Positions 27,833-37,799 of a stretch of 64,000 nucleotides of DNA are shown here, piece by piece. This stretch comes from Sphingomonas sp. HDW15A (lineage in GTDB: Bacteria > Pseudomonadota > Alphaproteobacteria > Sphingomonadales > Sphingomonadaceae). Under the pieces are notes generated by a model, which was not told the DNA's origin, ran no database searches, and was given only the letters and a program-made list of their open reading frames with translations. Position 1 is the stretch's first letter. Each line of letters opens with the position of its first letter. The translations under genes were made by a program, and so were the position numbers. The stretch is taken from contig NZ_CP049870.1 in the NCBI RefSeq assembly GCF_011301715.1, forward strand, positions 434,001-498,000, given 5' to 3'.

Positions 27833-28210
27833 ATGCTCTCAGCCAGACGCTATTCTATCGGCGAGATGTGCGAAGCCTTTGCGGTGACCGCCCGTGCACT
27901 TCGATTCTATGAAGACGAGCAGCTGATTGCTCCCGAGCGCCGCGGAACCACGCGACTCTACACGGACCGCGACCGGGCAAGGCTGGCGTGGATCCTGCGC
28001 GGCAAGCGGGTCGGTCTAAGCCTCGCCGACATTAAGGAGTTGCTTGACCTTTACGACGTTGGCGACGGCCGCGAGACACAGCGCGTGAAGACCATCGAAC
28101 GTTGCCAGGAGCAGGTCGACCGGCTCGAAAGGCAGCGGGTCGACATCGATGCGACTCTTGCAGAGCTCAACGAATTCATCAGCCTTTTGAAGGGCCAGGA
28201 GAGGAACTGA
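27833..28210 (+). CDS. MerR family transcriptional regulator (LiuR/short-chain acyl type)
   Basis: The 125-residue regulator has an N-terminal winged helix typical of MerR: RRYSIGEMCEAFAVTARALRFYEDEQLI, then PERRGTTRLYTDRDRARLAWI. A helical dimerisation coil follows (about residues 75-120). No effector-binding cysteines are seen. It sits one base before an acyl-CoA dehydrogenase gene, and its operator-like repeat resembles the TTTACG-type sites of LiuR-like regulators of branched-chain or fatty acid catabolism. A longer frame exists upstream, but it reads through the promoter. Confidence 0.82.
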   Translation: MLSARRYSIGEMCEAFAVTARALRFYEDEQLIAPERRGTTRLYTDRDRARLAWILRGKRVGLSLADIKELLDLYDVGDGRETQRVKTIERCQEQVDRLERQRVDIDATLAELNEFISLLKGQERN

Positions 28211-28211
28211 G

Positions 28212-30008
28212 ATGCCGGTCTATTCCGCCCCAGTGCGCGATACGAAATACGTCCTCGATCACATCGTCGAGCTTGGCAAGTATGACAATCTTCCGGCCTT
28301 CGCCAATGCTTCGCCTGACATCGTCGAGGCCATCCTGACTGAGGGTGGGCGATTCTGCGACGAGGTGCTGGCACCGCTGAACCGCGTCGGCGACCAGCAG
28401 GGTTGCAAGCGCAACGACGATGGTTCGGTGACAACCCCTCCTGGCTTCAAGCAGGCGTGGGATCAATTCGTCGCCGGCGGATGGACAACGCTTCATGCGC
28501 CCGAGGAATACGGCGGGCAGGGCCTGCCTTCAGTTATTTCGACCGCCATCGCCGAATATATGTGCAGTTCGAACCACAGCTTCGAGATGTACAACGGCCT
28601 GACTCAGGGCGCGATCGCTGCGCTTTTGGTCAAGGGGTCCGATGAGCAAAAGGCAAAGTATCTGCCGAACATGGTGAGCGGTCGGTGGACCGGTACCATG
28701 AACCTCACCGAGCCACATTGCGGCACGGATCTCGGGCTGCTCAAGACCAAGGCCGTCTCCAATGGCGATGGAAGCTATGCCATTACCGGCACCAAGATTT
28801 TCATATCATCGGGCGAACACGATCTCAGTGACAACATCATTCATATGGTGCTCGCGAAAATCGAAGGCGCGCCAGACAATGTGAAAGGGATCTCGCTGTT
28901 CCTTGTGCCGAAATTCCTCGTCCACGACGACGGGTCGCTCGGCGAACGCAATACGCTTCAGTGCGGTTCGATCGAGCACAAGATGGGGATCCACGGCAAT
29001 TCGACCTGCGTCATGAATTATGACGGAGCGAAAGGCTGGCTGGTCGGTGAGGCGGAAAAGGGCCTCGCTGCAATGTTCATCATGATGAACGCAGCGCGCC
29101 TTGGCGTCGGCCTTCAGGGATTGGCCCAGGGCGAGGTCGCTTACCAGAATGCCGTGGCCTACGCGAAGGATCGCCGCCAGGGCAGGGCACTCAAGCCCGA
29201 GGACCGCGACGATAGCGCCAAGGCCGATACATTGTTCGTCCATCCCGACGTTCGTCGCATGCTGATGAGGGCAAAGGCCTTCAACGAAGCCGCGCGGGCG
29301 CTGATCTTGTGGGGCGCGCTTCAGGTCGATCTCGTCCGCAAGGCCCAGACCGATGAAGAGCGGCAAATGGCCGACGACCTGGTCTCCCTCCTGACACCGG
29401 TGATCAAGGGCTACCTCACGGATCGCGGCTTTGAGACCACGGTCGACATGCAGCAGGTGTTCGGCGGCCATGGCTATATCGCCGAATGGGGCATGGAACA
29501 GTTTGTCCGGGACGCTCGCATCGCCCAGATCTACGAGGGTACAAACGGTATCCAGGCGATGGATCTCGTTGGCCGCAAGCTTGCCAAGGATGGCGGCCGC
29601 GGGGTGCGTGCGTTCTTCGAAACGGTCGCTCGAGACATCGCAGAATCACGGGCCGCCGGGGACCCGGCCGGCCTTGCCGGACCGCTCGAGAAGTCGCTGG
29701 AGCACCTTCAGGCGGCGACGATGTGGATGGCTCAAAACGGAATGGCTGACCCCAACAACGCGGGTGCTGGCGCTTACGCCTATATGGAACTCATGGGTTT
29801 GGTCAGCCTCGGCTGGATGTGGCTTCGCATGGCGGCTATTTCGGAGCGGCTTCGTAAGCAGCCCGACGAAGACAGCGCATTCCACGATGCGAAGATTGCC
29901 ACGGCACGATTCTACGGCGCTTACGAATTGGTCGAGACAGGCGCGCTGCTGCGCAGAATTGAAGCGGGAGCGGAGACGGTAATGGCCTTGCCGGTGGCCG
30001 CTTTCTAG
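28212..30008 (+). CDS. acyl-CoA dehydrogenase
   Basis: The 598-residue flavoprotein catalyses alpha-beta dehydrogenation of an acyl-CoA. Core motifs are NLTEPHCGTDLGLLKTKA (FAD/substrate region), FGGHGYIAEWGMEQFVRDARI and the catalytic Glu in QIYEGTNGIQAMDL near residue 440. The long form, with an extra N-terminal and C-terminal region, resembles DmdC/FadE-like enzymes rather than the 380-residue type. It starts one base after the MerR stop, so the pair is an operon. Substrate (branched-chain or fatty acyl) is inferred from the regulator type. Confidence 0.9.
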   Translation: MPVYSAPVRDTKYVLDHIVELGKYDNLPAFANASPDIVEAILTEGGRFCDEVLAPLNRVGDQQGCKRNDDGSVTTPPGFKQAWDQFVAGGWTTLHAPEEYGGQGLPSVISTAIAEYMCSSNHSFEMYNGLTQGAIAALLVKGSDEQKAKYLPNMVSGRWTGTMNLTEPHCGTDLGLLKTKAVSNGDGSYAITGTKIFISSGEHDLSDNIIHMVLAKIEGAPDNVKGISLFLVPKFLVHDDGSLGERNTLQCGSIEHKMGIHGNSTCVMNYDGAKGWLVGEAEKGLAAMFIMMNAARLGVGLQGLAQGEVAYQNAVAYAKDRRQGRALKPEDRDDSAKADTLFVHPDVRRMLMRAKAFNEAARALILWGALQVDLVRKAQTDEERQMADDLVSLLTPVIKGYLTDRGFETTVDMQQVFGGHGYIAEWGMEQFVRDARIAQIYEGTNGIQAMDLVGRKLAKDGGRGVRAFFETVARDIAESRAAGDPAGLAGPLEKSLEHLQAATMWMAQNGMADPNNAGAGAYAYMELMGLVSLGWMWLRMAAISERLRKQPDEDSAFHDAKIATARFYGAYELVETGALLRRIEAGAETVMALPVAAF

Positions 30009-30011
30009 GGA

Positions 30012-32699
30012 TCAGACGGCGGCCCTTTCCTGCCCGACGTACCAGGGCTGGAGCATCGTAACGTCGTTCCGCTTTTCGCGCCGGGGAGTCAGGCGCTTGA
30101 GGTCGAAGTCCTCGTCGAACTTGATTCCGAACCGGTTGGACTGGGCCCAACGAACAGCTCCGATTACCGGCCCCACGCCGACGATGTCGAGCGTCAGCCG
30201 GGTGCCGGGAGCGACCGGCTGCATGCACTCCACCAGCGCTCCGTTTGCCGAGATGTTGCGGAGGCGCACCTCGATCCGACTGCCGTCTATCGCCGTGATC
30301 GCCCGGCGCATCAGGCTCTGGCGCGGCTCACGGACGCAGGAGAAGCCTTCCGCCTCGACGCTGGATTGACGGGTCAGTTCGCGCGCCTTGTGGGGGCTGC
30401 CGGGTTTGCCGAAAATATATCCCTGGATCTGGCTGACCCCGAGTTCGCGGATCAGCTGAAGGTCGTCGTGGGTCTCGACGCCTTCCGCGGTCGTGTCCAT
30501 GCCAAGGCTCTCGGCGAGGCTGACGATGGCACGAATGATCGCGGCATTGCGGTTGCTGGTCGACGCCGCGCCGCGAACGAAGCTCTGGTCGATTTTGATC
30601 TTGTCGAACGGCGCTTTCTTCAAATAGCCGAGCGACGAGTAGCCAGTGCCAAAATCGTCGAGGGCAAGCCGCACGCCAAGAGCCTTGAGATTGGCGAACG
30701 TCTCTTCGGTCGCGTCGCTGTCCGCCAGGAACACGCCTTCCGTGATCTCGAGCTCGAGCCGCTCGGCGCGCAACCGGTGCATTTCGAGTGCGGCCGACAC
30801 TGTCGCGACGATAGATGGATTGTTGAACTGGATTGGCGAGAGATTGACGGCGACGCGCACCGTGTCGGGCCAGTGAGTGGCTTCCTCGACAGCGGTGTCG
30901 AGAACGAAATTCCCGATCTTCTCGATCATCCCGCATTCTTCGGCGAGCGGGATGAACTTCGCGGGCGAAATCGAACCGCGAACCGGGTGTTCCCACCGGA
31001 CCAGCGCCTCGAATCCGCAAACGTCTTCTCCCGCGGTGCGAACGATCGGCTGGTAGACCACCGACATTTCACCTCGGTCGATGGCCTGCCTGAGGTCATT
31101 CTCGAGCGCCTGCCGGTCCGTTGCTTCGGAATGCATCGACTGTTCGTAGAAGCAGTGCTTGCCCCGGCCTGCGGCCTTTGCTGCGTAAAGCGCGAGGTCT
31201 GCGTTACGAATGAGGGCATCGGCGCAGCCGCGACCCGGGTCGCCGATGCATATCCCAACCGAAGCACCGATTGAAACCTTGTGACCTTCGATCATGTACG
31301 GGCGCGACACCTGCTCGATCAGAGTCTTCGCTAGAGCTTCGAGAAGACCGGTCTCGACCGTTCCGGGAAGCACGGCCTTGAACTCGTCGCCGCCAAGGCG
31401 TCCGACCTGGCCGTGATTGCCCATGACGGATTTCAGCCGCTCGGCGACCTGTCGCAAAAGCGCATCGCCGATCGGGTGGCCGAGCGTGTCGTTGACGTTC
31501 TTGAAGCGGTCGAGATCAATTAGGAACAGGGCGCAACCCTTCTGCCTGCGGGCGGCGTTGCGAAGTGCCTCTTCAAGGGTCTGGCGCATCATGGCCCGGT
31601 TGGGCAGCCCGGTCAGCGAGTCAAATCGCGCAAGACGGGAAATTTCCTGTTCGGACCGGCGCTGTTCCGTGAGGTCGGTTCCGATGCCGCGAAATCCCAT
31701 AAACCGGCCGTTGGCGTCGAAGATCGGGTTGCCGGATAGCGACCAGTGAATGTCCTCGTTGGTGGCAGCACGAACGACCACGTCGCTGAACGGGAACCGC
31801 GCGGACAGGTGAAAGCCCAAGGTCCGGTCTTCACGAAGTCCGTTATCGGCGCCGCTGTCGACGGATAGAAGGTCCGTGAACTGGCGACCGAGCAGCGCTT
31901 CCGGCTGGCATTCAAAATCGTCGGCGAGCTGCTGCGAAACGTAGGACAGGGTTCCCTGGCTGTTGGTCTCCCAGAACCAGCCGCGGCCGCTCGTCTCGAA
32001 CTCGTTGACGAACTGCAGGGCCTTGTGGGCTTCTTGGTCGAGGGAAAGCCGTTCCCTTGCCACCTTGATCGTCGTCCGAGCGCTGAGCACACTGTAAACC
32101 ACGAAGACCAGTGACAGCATGGCGCTGCCGATGGTCATCATCGCTGAATCCTGGAAATAGGCCGCGCAAATCGTTCCGGTCAGGGCGCATGTCACGGCGA
32201 GCGGCGGAGAGGCGATGACGGCGACGACGCAGGCCACGATCCCACCACCGACAAGCACGGCCAAACCGACATCCTGCATCGTCGCGCCTTGCGCGGCGAC
32301 ATAGCCGAACAGGCACCAGGCCGAAGTGCTGACAGCTGCCATTGCGCACATCCACCATGTCACCGTTCGCGCGCTGACGTGCATCCGGTCGAGCCTGCGG
32401 TTGCAGAATGCCCAGCAGCAGTCGAGTGCGAGGACTGCTCCGGCAAGGAATGCCATGGAGGCGATGTCGCTGGTCGCACCAGTCAAGGAGCAGTGAAGCA
32501 GGATGAGCACTGCCGAAACGGCATGAGCGAGAGCAAGTAGGATTGGGATGTGGCCAAGATGGGCAAGGCGCTGGGCAGCGATGGAATGATCGCTTCCGCT
32601 TGGCGTCCGAACATCGAAAGATAGCGCCTCGAGCCAGCGGGCCTGGGCGCTCAATTCCTGTTCTGCACTGGTCGCGAATCGACTCCGACGCATGTTCAC
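30012..32699 (-). CDS. membrane-bound PAS-GGDEF-EAL-PilZ cyclic-di-GMP protein
   Basis: The 895-residue protein has about six TM helices (roughly residues 55-215), a PAS domain (about 240-350), GGDEF with an intact RLGGDEF near residue 433, and EAL with FEALVRWEHP near residue 563 and DDFGTGYSSLGYLKK later. A C-terminal PilZ-type domain (about 800-880: RQSLMRRAIT, DGSRIEVRLRNIS, RFGIKFDEDFD) ends it. The GGDEF and EAL signatures are both intact, so it could make and break c-di-GMP, and PilZ could sense it. All three in one chain with an N-terminal membrane sensor is uncommon. It is convergent with the acyl-CoA dehydrogenase gene, stops four bases apart. Confidence 0.88.
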   Translation of the reverse strand: MNMRRSRFATSAEQELSAQARWLEALSFDVRTPSGSDHSIAAQRLAHLGHIPILLALAHAVSAVLILLHCSLTGATSDIASMAFLAGAVLALDCCWAFCNRRLDRMHVSARTVTWWMCAMAAVSTSAWCLFGYVAAQGATMQDVGLAVLVGGGIVACVVAVIASPPLAVTCALTGTICAAYFQDSAMMTIGSAMLSLVFVVYSVLSARTTIKVARERLSLDQEAHKALQFVNEFETSGRGWFWETNSQGTLSYVSQQLADDFECQPEALLGRQFTDLLSVDSGADNGLREDRTLGFHLSARFPFSDVVVRAATNEDIHWSLSGNPIFDANGRFMGFRGIGTDLTEQRRSEQEISRLARFDSLTGLPNRAMMRQTLEEALRNAARRQKGCALFLIDLDRFKNVNDTLGHPIGDALLRQVAERLKSVMGNHGQVGRLGGDEFKAVLPGTVETGLLEALAKTLIEQVSRPYMIEGHKVSIGASVGICIGDPGRGCADALIRNADLALYAAKAAGRGKHCFYEQSMHSEATDRQALENDLRQAIDRGEMSVVYQPIVRTAGEDVCGFEALVRWEHPVRGSISPAKFIPLAEECGMIEKIGNFVLDTAVEEATHWPDTVRVAVNLSPIQFNNPSIVATVSAALEMHRLRAERLELEITEGVFLADSDATEETFANLKALGVRLALDDFGTGYSSLGYLKKAPFDKIKIDQSFVRGAASTSNRNAAIIRAIVSLAESLGMDTTAEGVETHDDLQLIRELGVSQIQGYIFGKPGSPHKARELTRQSSVEAEGFSCVREPRQSLMRRAITAIDGSRIEVRLRNISANGALVECMQPVAPGTRLTLDIVGVGPVIGAVRWAQSNRFGIKFDEDFDLKRLTPRREKRNDVTMLQPWYVGQERAAV

Positions 32700-32802
32700 C
32701 TCAGTCCACGCGCCGATTATTCGTTCATCCGGGTTAACGGCTCGGCGAACGAAAAAGGTTGTCGATAATTTAGGGATGTTTTTTTGGGCGCTCGGGCGGA
32801 CC

Positions 32803-34116
32803 TTACGCCATTTCCTTCGCTACCTCGTCGGGCGGAAGGAAAGGGGGCGGATCGAACGTCTTGGCTCGCCTCAACTCGGGGAAGATGACGCTCCAGAGCC
32901 CGGCAACTCCGATCGCCGCAGCTCCGCCGAAGACAACAGCCCCGACCGGGCCCAGAAGCGCCGCCACTAGGCCGGACTGAAGCTCACCGAGTTCGTTGGA
33001 GGCCGAGATCGCCAGCCCCGATACTGCCGATACCCGTCCGCGCATCGAATCGGGCGTGTGCAATTGGACCAGGCTCGAACGGACGTAGACCGATAACATG
33101 TCCAGCATGCCAAGCAGGGCGAGGGCGACGAGGCTCAACGTCATGGATTTGGAGATGCCGAACAATATAGTCATGGCGCCGAAGCCCGCGACCGCCAGAA
33201 GCATCTTGATGCCGACATTCGAGCGCAGCGGATACCAAGCATAGTAAAGGGCCAATAAAGCGGCGCCGGCCGCTGGTGCGCCTCGAAGCAGGCCGAGGCC
33301 CTCCGTGCCGACTTTAAGGATGTCACGGGCGAACACCGGAAGCATGGCCGTGGCGCCGCCAAGCAGGACGGCGAAAAGATCGAGCGTGATAGCGCCGAGC
33401 AGGAATCGGTGGCCGCGCACATAGCTGAGACCGTCGATCATCTGCCGGAAGGGATGGGCGTGACCCGTGATCGCCGGCGGCCGTACCTTGCGCACCGGCG
33501 TCAGAAGCAGGATCGCAAGGGCCATCAAGCATGCGGAGGCCCAATAGGGCATGGCCGGATCTGCCGCGTACAGGAAGCCTCCGAGGGCCGGTCCGCATAC
33601 CGAGCCGACTTGCCATGCGATCGAGCCCATGGCGATGGCCTCGGGCAGGATCTTGGCGGGCACGATATTTGGCGCGATCGCCGCCATCGCCGGCCCCACG
33701 AACACCCGGGCGACGCCATGAAGGGCGGCGAAAGCGAACAGGATAGGAAGGGTCAGTGCGTCGTTCGCGGTCAGCCAGCCTAGGGTCAGTGCGACGCATA
33801 GGTCGATTCCATTAGCGATCCGCGCCACAGTCCTGCGCTCGAACCGGTCCGCGACCCAACCCGCCACTGGCGTAAGGATGGCAAGCGGGAGGAACTGCGC
33901 CAGGCCCAGCAGTCCGAGCTGCAATGACGCCTCGCGGATCGACATGCCATATTCGCTGCGCGCGACATCGTAGACCTGGTAGCCAATGATGACGACCATC
34001 CCCATCGTCGCGAGGACCGCGGAAAAGCGTGCCAACCAGTAAAGCCGGAAATCACGGATTCGGATGGGTGCGGGGAGGGCAGGCATTGCCTCGGCGCCTA
34101 GCGGCTCGACAAGCAT
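32803..34116 (-). CDS. MFS transporter (EntS-like)
   Basis: This is a 12-helix major facilitator, about 437 residues from ATG 34116 (a frame to 34155 exists but would overlap radA). The opening IRIRDFRLYWLARFSAVLA, GYQVYDVARSEYGMS and GWVADRFERRTVARIANG (loop 2-3 motif A) fit the EntS/MFS_3 group of exporters. The substrate is unknown. It is divergent from radA with only 26 bases between starts, leaving little room for two promoters. The C-terminus is soluble and Pro-rich. Confidence 0.82.
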   Translation of the reverse strand: MLVEPLGAEAMPALPAPIRIRDFRLYWLARFSAVLATMGMVVIIGYQVYDVARSEYGMSIREASLQLGLLGLAQFLPLAILTPVAGWVADRFERRTVARIANGIDLCVALTLGWLTANDALTLPILFAFAALHGVARVFVGPAMAAIAPNIVPAKILPEAIAMGSIAWQVGSVCGPALGGFLYAADPAMPYWASACLMALAILLLTPVRKVRPPAITGHAHPFRQMIDGLSYVRGHRFLLGAITLDLFAVLLGGATAMLPVFARDILKVGTEGLGLLRGAPAAGAALLALYYAWYPLRSNVGIKMLLAVAGFGAMTILFGISKSMTLSLVALALLGMLDMLSVYVRSSLVQLHTPDSMRGRVSAVSGLAISASNELGELQSGLVAALLGPVGAVVFGGAAAIGVAGLWSVIFPELRRAKTFDPPPFLPPDEVAKEMA

Positions 34117-34142
34117 GGCGCCAGTGCTAGACGAGGGCGACA

Positions 34143-35507
34143 ATGGCCAAATCAAAGTCCCGTTTTGTTTGCCAGTCCTGTGGCTCGATCACCTCGCGCT
34201 GGCAAGGCCAGTGCGGGGACTGCGGCGATTGGAATAGCCTTGTCCAGGAAGTCGCGGCCGCATCGACGGTATTCGCCGCGAAGCATGATCTGTCGGCGGG
34301 CGGCCGAGTCATCGCGCTCAGCGCGCTGGATCGTGACGTCGACCTCCCTGAGCGCTTGCAAACCGGCATCGCCGAGTTCGACCGGGCGGTCGGGGGTGGT
34401 CTCGTTGCCGGCTCGGCTGTCTTGATCGGAGGCGATCCCGGGATCGGCAAATCCACGCTGTTGCTCCAGGCGGCCGCGCGGATGGCGAAGAATGGTCGCC
34501 GGATCGTCTACATCTCCGGAGAGGAAGCCGCCAACCAGGTTCGCCTGCGAGCACGCCGGTTGGGGCTTGGCGATGCGCCGGTCGAAATCGCCTCCGCTAC
34601 GAACGTGCGTGATATCCTGACCACGCTTGGCGACGGCGATGCGCCGGCACTGCTAGTCATCGATTCCATCCAGACCATGCATAGCGACCTGATCGAGGGC
34701 GCGCCGGGGACGGTCAGCCAGGTTCGTTCCTCGGCGCAAGAGCTAATACGTTTCGCCAAGGAGCGGGAGAGCGTTCTTGTCCTTGTCGGCCACGTCACCA
34801 AAGACGGGAGCATCGCCGGGCCACGCGTGCTCGAGCATATGGTCGACACCGTGCTTAGCTTCGAAGGCGAGCGCAGCCATCAGTACCGGATTCTTCGTGC
34901 GATCAAGAACCGCTTCGGCGGGACCGACGAGATCGGCGTCTTCGCGATGGAGGGCGCCGGCCTGACCGAAGTCGCCAATCCGTCCTCGCTGTTCCTGACG
35001 CATCGCGACGAAGCGGTCAGCGGAACGGCGATCTTCCCGACCCTCGAAGGGACGCGACCATTGCTGGTCGAGATTCAGGCGCTGACTGTTCGCTTGGCAA
35101 GCGGCGCGACGCCCCGTCGTTCGGCCGTAGGTTGGGACAGCGGCCGTCTGGCGATGATCCTTGCCGTACTTGAGGCGCGCTGCGGCCTCTCGTTCGCGGC
35201 AGTCGAGGTATATCTCAATGTCGCGGGCGGCTATCGGCTTAGCGACCCGGCCGCCGACCTTGCGGTCGCTGCGGCGCTGGTCTCGGCTCTGTCAGAAAGG
35301 CCGATACCGACAGATGCCGTCATAATGGGGGAAATCGCCCTGTCCGGCGAGGTCCGGCCGGTCGCCCATTCGAACCTTAGGCTCAAGGAAGCGGCCAAGC
35401 TCGGTTTCGGCCGTGCCTGGGTTCCAGTCGGTTTCAAGGCCGAATCGATCGCTGCGGCGAGCTTCGCCAATCTTCGCGCTTTGGTCGACCATATCCTGGG
35501 CCGCTAG
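34143..35507 (+). CDS. radA: DNA repair protein RadA (Sms)
   Basis: RadA processes recombination intermediates and branch migration. The 454-residue protein is complete: a four-cysteine zinc finger (CQSCGSITSR...CGDC, residues 9-27), Walker A GGDPGIGKST, the RadA-specific KNRFG motif (KNRFGGTDEIGVF) and a Lon-protease-like C-terminal domain (GDVRP-like GEIALSGEVRPV). It lies beside cvpA, as in many bacteria. No frameshift. Confidence 0.96.
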   Translation: MAKSKSRFVCQSCGSITSRWQGQCGDCGDWNSLVQEVAAASTVFAAKHDLSAGGRVIALSALDRDVDLPERLQTGIAEFDRAVGGGLVAGSAVLIGGDPGIGKSTLLLQAAARMAKNGRRIVYISGEEAANQVRLRARRLGLGDAPVEIASATNVRDILTTLGDGDAPALLVIDSIQTMHSDLIEGAPGTVSQVRSSAQELIRFAKERESVLVLVGHVTKDGSIAGPRVLEHMVDTVLSFEGERSHQYRILRAIKNRFGGTDEIGVFAMEGAGLTEVANPSSLFLTHRDEAVSGTAIFPTLEGTRPLLVEIQALTVRLASGATPRRSAVGWDSGRLAMILAVLEARCGLSFAAVEVYLNVAGGYRLSDPAADLAVAAALVSALSERPIPTDAVIMGEIALSGEVRPVAHSNLRLKEAAKLGFGRAWVPVGFKAESIAAASFANLRALVDHILGR

Positions 35508-35550
35508 GGACTGGCGCGGGGATTGATCGCGCGCTAGCGCTCCAGTCGGT

Positions 35551-36069
35551 ATGACCGGCCTCGACATCTTCGTTATCCTGTTGCTTGGCGGCGGCGCTCT
35601 GGTGGGTTTCGTCCGGGGCTTCGCGCAGGAGGTGTTGTCCCTCCTGGCCTGGGTGGTGGGGATCGTCGCCCTCAAGATGTTTCATGCACCGGTTGCGGAA
35701 AGCCTGCTAGGACCGGTCGGAAGCGAAGCCGGTGCTGCCGCCGTCGCTTTCGGTCTCGTTTTTCTTCCGACCTACCTGGCCTTCAAGATTTTCGCGCGCG
35801 CGGTTGGCGGGAAGGCCCGGCGCTCGATGCTTGGGCCAGTCGATCGTATCCTCGGCGGCGGGTTCGGGATGCTCAAGGGCCTCATCGGCGCGACGCTGTT
35901 CTTCCTTCTCGCCCACTTCGCGATCGATATCGTTCATGGGCCGGATTCGAAGCGGCCGGAATGGATGGTCAGTTCTCGCACCTATCCGCTGCTTAATGCC
36001 AGCAGCGAAGCCATCGTCGGCTGGGTCGAAGAGCGCCGGCGTCCAAGGATCGAGGCCCAGGGCGAATGA
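35551..36069 (+). CDS. CvpA family membrane protein
   Basis: This 172-residue integral membrane protein begins [24 protein letters not shown] and has four hydrophobic segments, with [22 protein letters not shown] in the last third. The CvpA family is tied to colicin V production and to envelope stress; biochemical function is unknown. The stop overlaps the cysS start by four bases. Confidence 0.9.
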   Translation: MTGLDIFVILLLGGGALVGFVRGFAQEVLSLLAWVVGIVALKMFHAPVAESLLGPVGSEAGAAAVAFGLVFLPTYLAFKIFARAVGGKARRSMLGPVDRILGGGFGMLKGLIGATLFFLLAHFAIDIVHGPDSKRPEWMVSSRTYPLLNASSEAIVGWVEERRRPRIEAQGE

Positions 36070-37374
36070 TCCGCCTTCACGACACGCTCGGGCGGGAGAA
36101 GCGCGATTTTGTTCCCGCCGACCCGAACCGCATTACGATGTATGTGTGCGGGCCGACGGTTTATGGCCGCGCGCATATCGGCAATGCGCGCCCCGCCGTG
36201 GTGTTCGACCTGCTCCGCCGAGTATTCGAACACGCCTATCCCGATGCCGAAGTCGTCTACGCCCGCAACGTCACTGACGTTGATGACAAGATCATCGCTG
36301 CGGCGGAAGCGGAAGGCGTCGATCCCTCGGTGATCACTGAGCGCTTCGAGCGTCACTATCTTGAGGACATGGGCGCGCTCGGCGTGAATCGGCCGACCGT
36401 TGCGCCACACGCGACCCGCGAGATCGGTCCAATGATCGCCATGATCGAGATCCTGATCGCAAAGGGCCATGCATATGAAGCGGAGGGCCACGTGCTGTTC
36501 TCCGTCCCGAGCGACCCCGATTATGGCGCCTTGTCACGGCGCGATCGCGAACAGATGATCGCAGGGGCCCGGGTCGAGGTCGCACCTTACAAGCGCGACC
36601 CAGCCGACTTCGTGCTGTGGAAGCCCTCGCCAGAAAATGTCGTTGGCTGGGGCAGCCCATGGGGTCGCGGGCGGCCGGGCTGGCACATCGAATGCTCGGC
36701 AATGATCCGCGCGCATCTCGGCGAGACAATCGACATTCATGGCGGCGGACTCGACCTCATCTTCCCGCATCACGAGAATGAAATCGCGCAGAGCCGCTGC
36801 GCGCATGGCGGCGCGCCCCTCGCCCGCTATTGGGTTCACAATGGCTTCGTCGACATGGGCGCGGAGAAGATGTCCAAGTCCTTGGGCAACATTGTCACGC
36901 CGGGGGAGCTTCTTGCTGCGGGCCACAAGGGGAGGTTCTTCGGCTTGCCCTGTTGTCGGCGCACTACCGCCAACCGCTGCCATGGACAGAAACACTGCTC
37001 GGTCAAAGCAAGGCCATCCTCGACGGACTCTACCGGAAGGCCAGCGATGCCGAGGCGGGCGAAATCGACAAAACCGTCCTCGATGCGCTCTATGACGATC
37101 TCAATACGCCTTTGGCCGTTTCGCGCCTCGGCCAGATTGCTGATGCCTCCACGCTGGTGGCGACGGCCAACTTTCTTGGGCTATTGCATGATAGCGAAGA
37201 GGCTTGGTTCCGTGGGGCGGTGACGGGTCGAAGGTCGATGCTCGCATCGAAGAGCGCAACGCGGCGAAGAAAGCGCGCGATTTCGCCACCGCCGACCGCA
37301 TCCGCGACGAATTGAAGGCCGAGGGCATTTTGCTTGAGGACGGGCCGGGAGGAACGACATGGCGGCGGGCCTGA
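36066..37374 (+). CDS. cysS: cysteine--tRNA ligase, two frameshifts
   Basis: CysRS charges tRNA-Cys. Motifs are intact at the N-terminus and in the middle: zinc-binding [14 protein letters not shown]-type [16 protein letters not shown] and HHENEIAQS, and KMSKS ([11 protein letters not shown]). After LLAAGHKG the frame breaks at the GGGG run 36929-36932, and again at the GGGG run 37214-37217. One extra G at each yields the normal C-terminus to 37374 with [40 protein letters not shown] and [10 protein letters not shown], total about 436 residues. As cysS is essential, the shifts are probably sequence errors. A cysS gene next to a broken tRNA-Cys elsewhere in the window is a coincidence I cannot interpret. 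Confidence 0.88.
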
Positions 37375-37799
37375 GCTTGCGCGAGCCGCCATACACCCGC
37401 GACATCCTGCGTCTCGCGGCGGCCATCCCATACCAGCAGGATTTTGCGTCCATGGAGGACGGCGTTGAACGCCGCTCGCGGACGTGCGGAAGCCGAGTCC
37501 GGGTTGCCATCAGGCTCGATGACCAGGGCCGGGTCGTCAACCTCGTCCAAGCGGTCGAAGCTTGCGCTTACGGCCAAGCTGCGGCGGCGCTCATGGGCGC
37601 CCGCGCCATTGGCCGCGACCTGGCGGAAGCCGAGTCCGACCGCGACTCGCTTAAACGCTGGCTCAAGGACGGAGCGGTTCCGGAAGGCTGGCCCGAGCTT
37701 GCTGCGCTCGAACCGGCGCTCCAGCGCACCAGCCGCCACGGCGCGATCCTGCTGCCGTTCGAGGCACTCGCCGCCGCAATCGCCGAGGCTGCCGCATGA
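37359..37799 (+). CDS. iron-sulfur cluster assembly scaffold protein (IscU/NifU-like)
   Basis: This 146-residue scaffold-like protein has two conserved cysteines ([10 protein letters not shown] and [11 protein letters not shown]). The third cysteine of IscU is replaced by sequence around [12 protein letters not shown], as in a sphingomonad subgroup. It overlaps the end of cysS (starting 37359, while cysS runs to 37374). It may assemble Fe-S clusters, but with only two cysteines a classical scaffold role is uncertain. Confidence 0.72.
   Translation: MAAGLSLREPPYTRDILRLAAAIPYQQDFASMEDGVERRSRTCGSRVRVAIRLDDQGRVVNLVQAVEACAYGQAAAALMGARAIGRDLAEAESDRDSLKRWLKDGAVPEGWPELAALEPALQRTSRHGAILLPFEALAAAIAEAAA

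Noticed and set aside
28212..30008. Possible true two-gene arrangement in the acyl-CoA dehydrogenase
   Set aside because: The frame is continuous through all domains and needs no repair.
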